Origin: Phycisphaerae bacterium
GTDB taxonomy: Bacteria; Planctomycetota; Phycisphaerae; Phycisphaerales; SM1A02
Reading direction: 5' to 3'
Assembly: GCA_016873275.1 (NCBI GenBank)
Contig: VGXO01000007.1
Location: forward strand, 1-64,000
DNA: 64,000 nt
The notes beneath the pieces were generated by a model. It searched no databases and was not told the DNA's origin. It saw nothing but the letters and a program-made list of their open reading frames with translations. Positions 58,175-64,000 of the stretch are shown one piece after another. A program made the translations under genes and the position numbers. The first letter of the stretch is position 1. Every line of letters begins with the position of its first letter.

Positions 58175-61100
58175 ATGCCGCGTCGAGAAGACATCAAGAC
58201 CATCCTCATCATCGGCTCCGGTCCGATCGTCATCGGACAGGGGTGCGAGTTCGACTACTCCGGCACGCAGGCGTGCAAGGCGCTGCGGGAGGAGGGGTAC
58301 CGCGTCGTTTTGGTGAACTCGAACCCGGCGACGATCATGACCGATCCGGACTTCTCGGATCGGACCTACATCGAGCCGATCACGCCGGAGGCGGTGCGGA
58401 AGATCATCCTGCGCGAGCGGGATCTCGGCACGCCGATCGATGCGCTGCTGCCGACCCTCGGCGGGCAGACCGCCCTGAACTGCGCCTGCGCGCTCCACGA
58501 CGACGGCACCCTCCGCGAGTTCGGGGTGGAGATGATCGGCGCGGACCGCGAGGTGATCCGCCGCGCCGAGGACCGCGAGGCGTTCCGGACGCTCGTCGAG
58601 CGGCTCGGGCTCCGCCAGCCCCGCGCCCGCACGGTCACCTCGATCGACGCGGCACGGGAGTTCCTGAAGGAGATCGGGCTCCCCGCGATCATCCGCCCCG
58701 CGTACACGCTCGGCGGCATGGGCGGCGGCATCGCCTACAACCAGGAGGAGTTCGAGGAGATCGTCCGCCGCGGACTCAAGGCGTCGATGATCGGGCAGGT
58801 GCTGATCGACCAGTCGGTGCTCGGCTGGAAGGAGTACGAGCTCGAGGTCGTCCGCGACCGCCACGACAACTGCGTGATCGTCTGCGGCATCGAGAACCTC
58901 GACGCCATGGGCGTGCACACGGGCGACTCGATCACCATCGCCCCGATCCAGACGCTCTCCGACAAGGAGTACCAGCGGATGCGGGACGCCGCGTTCGCGA
59001 TCATGCGGGCGGTGGGCGTGGACACCGGCGGCTCGAACGTGCAGTTCGCGATCGATCCCCGCGGCGGCGAGATGGTGGTGGTCGAGATGAACCCGCGGGT
59101 CTCCCGCAGCTCGGCGCTCGCGAGCAAGGCGACCGGCTTCCCGATCGCCCGCATCGCCGCGAAGCTCGCGGTGGGCTACTCCCTCGACGAGCTCCGCAAC
59201 GACATCACCGGCACCACCTCGGCGTGCTTCGAGCCGTCGATCGACTACGTCGTGGTGAAGATGCCCCGCTGGACCTTCGAGAAGTTCCCCGAGGCGGACG
59301 AGACCCTCACCACCCAGATGAAGTCGGTGGGCGAGGCGATGAGCATCGGGCGGACCTTCAAGGAGGCGCTCCAGAAGGCGATCCGCTCCATGGAGGTGAA
59401 GCGGTTCGGGTTCGGGCTCGACAAGAACGACCGCTGGCTCGCGGTGCGCCGCATCGCGACCCGTCTGAGGCTGCCCATGGACGACCCGAAGGTCGCGGAG
59501 GCGTGCGTCGGGCACGTCGCCGCGGACGGCTCGCCGCTGCAGTGGCCGGTCCCCGAGGACCGCCTCGTCCGCAAGCTCTCGGTGCCGAGTCAGGGTCGCC
59601 TCTACTACGTCCGCTACGCGCTCAAGATGGGCTGGAGCCTCCAGCGGGTGCACCAGCTCACCGGCTACGACCCGTGGTTCCTCGACCAGATGGCGCAGCT
59701 CTGCGAGTTCGAGGAGGAGCTCTGCCGCCACGCCCGGCTCGAGGACTTGCCGCGCGAGGTGCTCGCGGAGGCGAAGCGGCTCGGCTACTCCGACCCGCAG
59801 CTGGCGAACCTCTATCTCGGCGACATCCGCATCGAGACGATCCTCGCGGTGAGGCGGCACCGGAAGCGCCTCGGCATCGAGCCGGTCTACAAGCTCGTGG
59901 ACACCTGCGCCGCGGAGTTCGAGGCGGCGACGCCCTACTACTACTCGACCTACGAGTTCCCGACCGCCGGCGCGACCCGCGCCGACGACGAGATCCGGGT
60001 GAGCGACCGACCGAAGATCATCATCCTCGGAGGCGGTCCGAACCGGATCGGGCAGGGGATCGAGTTCGACTACTGCTGCTGCCAGGCGGCGTTCGCATGC
60101 GAGCGGATGGGCTTCGAGTCGGTGATGATCAACTCGAACCCCGAGACGGTCAGCACCGACTACGACACCTCCGACCTGCTCTTCTTCGAGCCGCTGACGC
60201 TCGAGGACGTGCTGAACGTGGTGGAGCGGCTCAACGGCGGCGGCATCGACGTGCCGGACCGAAGCGGCGGCGTCGTCGGCTGCATCGTCCAGTATGGCGG
60301 GCAGACTCCGCTCAACCTCGCCCACGGGCTCGTCGAGGCGGGCGTGCCCCTCGTCGGCACCGGGCTCGAGGCGATCGACCTCGCGGAGGACCGCGACCGC
60401 TTCAAGGCGCTCGTCGAGGAGCTCGGGCTGGTGCAGCCGGAGTCGGGGATCGCCTACTCGATCGAGGAGGCGGTCGCGATCGCCGGCGGCATCGGCTATC
60501 CGGTGCTCGTGCGTCCGAGCTACGTCCTCGGCGGTCGCGGCATGGAGACCTGCTTCGACGAGGCGAGCCTCCGCCGCTACATGCTCACCGCGGTCGGCGC
60601 GTCGGACCGCACCGACAGTCCGATCCTGATCGACCGGTTCCTCTCGGACGCGGTCGAGGTCGACGTCGACGTCGTCGCGGACTTCGCGCCGCACGACTCC
60701 TCCGCGAGCCCGCTCATCCGCCTCGAGCGCGAGACGCCGAAGGCGGTGGTCTGCGCGGTGCTCGAGCACATCGAGGAGGCGGGCATCCACTCCGGCGACT
60801 CGACGAGCACCGTGCCGCCCTATTCGCTGCCGGCGGCGATCGTCGAGTCGATCCGCGACCAGGCGCGACGCCTCGCCGAGCGCCTCCGCGTGCGCGGGCT
60901 CATGAACGTGCAGCTCGCGGTGAAGGACGGCGTGATCTACCTCCTCGAGGTGAACCCGCGGGCGTCGCGCACGGTGCCCTTCGTGAGCAAGGCGAAGGGG
61001 ATCCCGTGGGCGAGGATCGCCGCCGAGGTGATGATGGGTCGATCCCTGCAGTCGCTCGGCACGCAGGAGGTCCCCGACCACGGCTTCTGGGCGGTGAAGG

Positions 61101-61699
61101 AGTCGGTCTTCCCCTTCAGCCGATTCCCCGGCGTCGACGTGGTGCTCGGACCGGAGATGCGCTCGACCGGCGAGGTCATGGGCGCCGACCGCTCGCTCGC
61201 GGTCGCCTTCGCGAAGGCGCAGATGGGCGCCGGGATGCCGCTCCCGACGAGCGGGGCGGTGTTCCTCTCCGTCCGCGACGGCGACAAGCAGGCGTCGGTC
61301 GAGGTCGCCCGCAGCCTCAAGTCGCTCGGGTTCCTCGTCCACTCGACCGGCGGCACCTTCCGGCACCTCTCCGCCGCGGGCGTCGAGGTCCACGAGCTTC
61401 CGAAGATCTCCGAGGGTCGGCGACCCAACATCCTCGACCTCATCGCGAACGGCGAGATCGACCTCATCGTCAACACCCCGACCCGCAAGGGCGCGCAGAC
61501 CGACGAGGGTCGGATCCGGGCGATGGCGGTGACCGCTGGCGTCCCGATGATCACGACGATCAGCGGCGCCCGCGCCGCGGTGCTCGCGATCCGGGCGCTC
61601 CGCTCGGGCACCTGGGGCGTCTCCGCGATCCAGGACTACTTCCCGGCGTTGGCGAGGTCGCCGGGTGACCTCGCCATGACCGGCTCACCGTCAAGATGA
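58175..61699 (+). CDS. carB: Carbamoyl-phosphate synthase large subunit
   Basis: 1174 residues. Makes carbamoyl phosphate for pyrimidines and arginine together with CarA, which is not in the window. The tandem ATP-grasp halves are clear: the first begins [30 protein letters not shown], with [16 protein letters not shown] and [21 protein letters not shown]. The second half begins [24 protein letters not shown], with [17 protein letters not shown] and [20 protein letters not shown]-terminal MGS-like regulatory domain follows ([16 protein letters not shown] to the end). It is about 100 residues longer than the E. coli enzyme. ATG 58175 fits the conserved start. Confidence 0.96.
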   Translation: MPRREDIKTILIIGSGPIVIGQGCEFDYSGTQACKALREEGYRVVLVNSNPATIMTDPDFSDRTYIEPITPEAVRKIILRERDLGTPIDALLPTLGGQTALNCACALHDDGTLREFGVEMIGADREVIRRAEDREAFRTLVERLGLRQPRARTVTSIDAAREFLKEIGLPAIIRPAYTLGGMGGGIAYNQEEFEEIVRRGLKASMIGQVLIDQSVLGWKEYELEVVRDRHDNCVIVCGIENLDAMGVHTGDSITIAPIQTLSDKEYQRMRDAAFAIMRAVGVDTGGSNVQFAIDPRGGEMVVVEMNPRVSRSSALASKATGFPIARIAAKLAVGYSLDELRNDITGTTSACFEPSIDYVVVKMPRWTFEKFPEADETLTTQMKSVGEAMSIGRTFKEALQKAIRSMEVKRFGFGLDKNDRWLAVRRIATRLRLPMDDPKVAEACVGHVAADGSPLQWPVPEDRLVRKLSVPSQGRLYYVRYALKMGWSLQRVHQLTGYDPWFLDQMAQLCEFEEELCRHARLEDLPREVLAEAKRLGYSDPQLANLYLGDIRIETILAVRRHRKRLGIEPVYKLVDTCAAEFEAATPYYYSTYEFPTAGATRADDEIRVSDRPKIIILGGGPNRIGQGIEFDYCCCQAAFACERMGFESVMINSNPETVSTDYDTSDLLFFEPLTLEDVLNVVERLNGGGIDVPDRSGGVVGCIVQYGGQTPLNLAHGLVEAGVPLVGTGLEAIDLAEDRDRFKALVEELGLVQPESGIAYSIEEAVAIAGGIGYPVLVRPSYVLGGRGMETCFDEASLRRYMLTAVGASDRTDSPILIDRFLSDAVEVDVDVVADFAPHDSSASPLIRLERETPKAVVCAVLEHIEEAGIHSGDSTSTVPPYSLPAAIVESIRDQARRLAERLRVRGLMNVQLAVKDGVIYLLEVNPRASRTVPFVSKAKGIPWARIAAEVMMGRSLQSLGTQEVPDHGFWAVKESVFPFSRFPGVDVVLGPEMRSTGEVMGADRSLAVAFAKAQMGAGMPLPTSGAVFLSVRDGDKQASVEVARSLKSLGFLVHSTGGTFRHLSAAGVEVHELPKISEGRRPNILDLIANGEIDLIVNTPTRKGAQTDEGRIRAMAVTAGVPMITTISGARAAVLAIRALRSGTWGVSAIQDYFPALARSPGDLAMTGSPSR

Positions 61700-61726
61700 C
61701 GGGCCAAGAGGGTCTCGGTTGATAGA

Positions 61727-62611
61727 TCAAGCCTCCGTGCGCGTTGGGTCACCACAGAAGTGCCGGAGCGTGCCCGCTTGGATCAGTTCATCATCGCTTC
61801 GCCGCTTGATCGTGAATCCGATCCCGGAACCACCGTCGATGCCGATCTGGATGCCGCATCCCGCGCCGATCAGTCCGGGCGCGCCATGACCGAAGTGGGT
61901 GCGCCACCACGCTTCGTCGAAGAACCGCTGCACGTAGGCAAGCTGCGTCGCCTCGTGGGTGAAGAGGTACGCACCGAACTCGAGACGAGGCCAGAGGTGA
62001 AGCAGGCAGGTCTTCAGCGACTCGTGGAGGTCCACGTCGAGAAACGCCATGGCGAACCTTCCTTCGATGCCCGGGAGGGAGTTCTCGAAGTAGCCCTTGA
62101 CGAAGCTGCATGCTTCGATCGCGCCAAAGCGACGGAGGTTCTCCTTGACCTCCTCGAGCGCACCCGCGTACTCGCCGGCCGCATAGGTCTCGAATCGACC
62201 GTGAGCGAGCGACACGTGCTCGACGTCGTCGCTCGTTGGGGGCGGAAGTCCCTCGAAGGAGTCGCAGACCACCAGCCTCCGGCCCACCAGCCTGCACGCA
62301 AGCGAGAGCGCGATCGTGCTCGAACCCTTGAAGCATCCGCACTCGATGACATCGCCAGCCATCGACCTGGGCAACGACAGGATCCGAGCTACGAGCGACA
62401 GTTGCTCGCCCAAGCCAGTCGCCGAGACGACGTGTCGCTGTGTCGCGCCCATTTGACGCAGCAGGTCGCGCTTCTGGCGAGTCGTGATCCCGTACTCCTC
62501 GCCGACTCGGGGGTCCATCAGCGGGCGGTAGAGCACTGGTCTCGCGAGCCATGCGAGCAGCCGCCGGTATCGGTGGTAGAAGCGGTCATTCCATCGATGA
62601 TTCGACTTCAC
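61727..62611 (-). CDS. TylF/MycF-type O-methyltransferase-like protein
   Basis: 294 residues. The SAM-binding loop is AGDVIECGCFKGSSTIALSLA, followed by VCDSFEGLPPP (characteristic DSFEG) and AMAFLDVDLHESLKTCLLHLWPRL (metal-binding DxDxxE/D stretch), then GAYLFTHEA. That order fits the TylF/MycF family, which methylates sugar or sugar-derived hydroxyls. No partner glycosyltransferase is adjacent. Codon use is more varied and GC lower than in the neighbouring genes, suggesting acquisition by transfer. Start ATG 62611 is preceded by the AGGAG of GAGGAGTCTCCCGTG. Confidence 0.8.
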   Translation of the reverse strand: MKSNHRWNDRFYHRYRRLLAWLARPVLYRPLMDPRVGEEYGITTRQKRDLLRQMGATQRHVVSATGLGEQLSLVARILSLPRSMAGDVIECGCFKGSSTIALSLACRLVGRRLVVCDSFEGLPPPTSDDVEHVSLAHGRFETYAAGEYAGALEEVKENLRRFGAIEACSFVKGYFENSLPGIEGRFAMAFLDVDLHESLKTCLLHLWPRLEFGAYLFTHEATQLAYVQRFFDEAWWRTHFGHGAPGLIGAGCGIQIGIDGGSGIGFTIKRRSDDELIQAGTLRHFCGDPTRTEA

Positions 62612-62731
62612 GGGAGACTCCTCGGCGCGACGAGGGCGACGTTGCTGGCGATAGATCGATCGTGCTCAGGGTCGCCCAGACCGACACTGGACTCTTCGAG
62701 GCAAGCGTTTCGACTTGAGACCCACCGCTCA

Positions 62732-62769
62732 TCGACGGGTTACTCATCGAGGTGTTACCCGTCGATGCG
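62732..62769. repeat. 11-bp inverted repeat hairpin with GTTACYC motifs
   Basis: CATCGACGGGT (62732-62742) pairs perfectly with ACCCGTCGATG (62759-62769) around a 16-nt loop. The hairpin contains gttactcat and gttacccgt, reminiscent of the gttacccatg pair near 12140. It may be a decayed mobile-element end. Confidence 0.5.
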
Positions 62770-63395
62770 GAATCGATCTCGACTCCGGCTCCAGACCTGA
62801 CCGATAACCTAATCCGGGACCGTTGGGGCGCATGGTCGGTGCATCGTCTCTCGCGCGTGTCGAGCCTTCGGCATTGTTGGATCAGGGGTAAGCGTCGCCC
62901 CCTGGGCGCGAACGATGCGGCGGCGATGCTGATCGTGGTCTGCTCGATCCTCGATGTCCCGAGAGACCTCGGTCGGACTGCAGGCAGGTCTCGGGCGATG
63001 GATGTGCTTGTGTGGCATTGGTCGGACTGGGTCGACGAGACCCGACCGGTCGGAGCCAAGGCGGCGAAGAGGCTTGGCTTCCACGACATCCGCAACCACG
63101 CCTGGGAGCCGTTCGCGGACAAGCAACGCTTGACCCGACGCGGCGGTCGTCCGCATGTCGAACAGCCGTGCGTCCGCAGATGAGCGGATGCTTCGGAGAG
63201 CATCGCCGAAGCTGCCACCGTCCTCCCGCCGCGCCTTGATGCAGGGGCGTCTTCTGCCGCTGTCCGCAACCCACCCCCGGAGCGGCATGCCGGTCGCTCA
63301 GGACCCTTGAACCGGCGAGGACCGATCGTTGGATCCTTGCCTGTATTGAGTTCGAACCGGGAGCAATGGCAGGGGTGGTCGCGTCGCGCCCCCGC

Positions 63396-63401
63396 TACGA
63401 T
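63396..63401 (+). promoter_or_regulatory. Candidate -10 TACGAT, 9 nt from ATG of nuoH
   Basis: TACGAT, nine bases (ccgcctccc), then ATG 63411. There is no Shine-Dalgarno, only pyrimidines. Confidence 0.45.
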
Positions 63402-63410
63402 CCGCCTCCC

Positions 63411-64000
63411 ATGACCCTGCTCCCCACGCTGCTTGCCGCGACCGGCGAGACCCCGGTCCTTGCCCAGATCATCACCGGGGTGGTCGTCGTCCTCGTGATG
63501 GTGCACCTGATCCTCGGCGGGTGCGCCTACTCGATCATGCTCGAGCGGAAGCTCTCCGCCTGGATGCAGGACCGGGTCGGACCGAACCGGGTGGGTCCGA
63601 TGGGACTCCTCCAGCCGATCGCCGACGGTCTCAAGTTCCTCCTCAAGGAGGAGTACGCGCCCAAGGGCGTCGACAAGGTGCTCTTCACGCTTGCCCCGAC
63701 CTTCATCATGGTCCCGGCGATGCTTGGCTTCGTGGTGATCCCGTGGGCGGGGGTGCTCGACCTCTCGAGCCTTCCCTTCGGGCTCAGCGAGAAGCTCGGC
63801 TGGGAAGGCTGGCAGGTCCGGGTCATCGGCGCCGACGTGAACATCGGCGTGGTGTTCATGCTGGCGACCGCGGCGCTTGGGGTCTACGGCGTCGCCCTCG
63901 GCGGCTGGGCGAGCAACAGCAAGTTCAGCTTCCTCGGCGGTCTGCGGGCGGGCGCCCAGATGATCTCCTACGAGATCCCGATGGGGCTCGCGCTCCTCGT
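63411..64000 (+). CDS. nuoH: NADH-quinone oxidoreductase subunit H (partial)
   Basis: The first 196 codons, cut by the window end. Membrane subunit of complex I at the quinone site. It reads VMVHLILGGCAYSIMLERKLSAWMQDRVGPNRVGP, then GLLQPIADGLKFLLKEEYAP, then LAPTFIMVPAMLGFVVIPW and NIGVVFMLATAALGVYGVALGGWASNSKFSFLGGLRAGAQMISYEI. These are the most conserved stretches of NuoH. The beginning has an extra membrane-proximal leader (TLLPTLLAATGETPVLAQ). The rest of any nuo operon lies outside the window. Confidence 0.97.
   Translation, partial: MTLLPTLLAATGETPVLAQIITGVVVVLVMVHLILGGCAYSIMLERKLSAWMQDRVGPNRVGPMGLLQPIADGLKFLLKEEYAPKGVDKVLFTLAPTFIMVPAMLGFVVIPWAGVLDLSSLPFGLSEKLGWEGWQVRVIGADVNIGVVFMLATAALGVYGVALGGWASNSKFSFLGGLRAGAQMISYEIPMGLALL

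Larger units (their letters stand above)
62612..63410. other. Gene-poor interval before nuoH
   Basis: About 800 bases, less GC-rich than the rest, with no gene I can support. Open frames are short and unrecognised, including a 143-codon plus-strand frame at 62752-63183. It holds one hairpin (62732-62769) and, near its right edge, the candidate nuoH -10 element. Confidence 0.55.

Noticed and set aside
58136-61393. A 1085-codon minus-strand frame antisense to carB
   Set aside because: Same reason: mirror of a real conserved gene with no recognisable domain.
62752-63183. 143-residue plus-strand protein in the gene-poor interval
   Set aside because: No recognisable family, no Shine-Dalgarno or -10 at a fitting distance, and a competing minus-strand frame of equal quality.

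Overview
The window is very GC-rich bacterial chromosome (roughly 70% G+C by eye). It looks like a planctomycete of the Phycisphaerae type. Three secreted proteins end in paired dockerin-like repeats (DLNGDGIVNGADLSILL...W), there is an H-X-DG-like prepilin, an LptD-like outer-membrane protein is present, and one gene encodes a secreted Tat-signal Gfo/Idh/MocA oxidoreductase. No rRNA operon, CRISPR array or complete prophage is visible. The species assignment is inference.

Layout. 1-750: a damaged IS3-family element whose orfB carries an internal inversion and a nonsense codon. 1.1-5.7 kb: tRNA-Pro, an eight-copy 15-bp repeat, a membrane protein, a secreted protein with a duplicated domain, a dockerin protein and a sarcosine-oxidase-like flavoenzyme. 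5.7-10.6 kb: a minus-strand run (lemA, ruvB, NTF2-like, coiled-coil anchor, family-5 uracil-DNA glycosylase, threonine aldolase). 10.7-17.1 kb: RNase D, a repeat-rich gap, vsr and an EVE-domain gene, a helical secreted protein, a cyclophilin lipoprotein and a LON-domain protein. 17.2-28.2 kb: lptD-like and ubiA-like genes, then ribH-nusB-ftsY, a prepilin trio and hrpB. 28.3-33.8 kb: folC with a long disordered N-terminus, a membrane protein and leuS. 33.8-35.5 kb: a 1.5-kb non-coding array of 169-171-bp repeats and 615-bp-offset modules. 35.5-41.2 kb: a secreted nuclease-like protein and a DNRLRE-like protein (both with dockerins), tRNA-Cys, a CsgG/FlgT-like lipoprotein, a zinc-ribbon gene and two cyclophilins. 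42.4-51.4 kb: surface-glycan genes (GT11, a GT4-GT61 fusion, a methyltransferase, a GT4-like enzyme, an O-antigen ligase) interrupted by gatB-hpt. 51.5-61.7 kb: the oxidoreductase, an AmpG-like transporter, pgl, ruvX, manC, ruvA, an acyltransferase and carB. 61.7-63.4 kb: a less GC-rich patch with a TylF-like methyltransferase. 63.4 kb to the end: start of nuoH.

How the genes work together. Housekeeping functions (translation, nucleotide, folate and riboflavin synthesis, protein targeting, recombination) are interleaved with envelope and surface functions. manC makes GDP-mannose, a likely precursor for the GT11/GT4/GT61/ligase group. RuvA, RuvB and RuvX are present but scattered.

The most interesting signal is regulatory. 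At least twelve genes have a TANNNT -10-like hexamer whose last base is 6-7 nt from the start codon. This is the arrangement expected for leaderless mRNAs, and four further genes have it at 8-9 nt. Several genes that lack it instead have a purine-rich Shine-Dalgarno, so the organism may use two initiation modes. The motif also helps fix several GTG starts. Second in interest is the large repeat array between leuS and the secreted nuclease gene.
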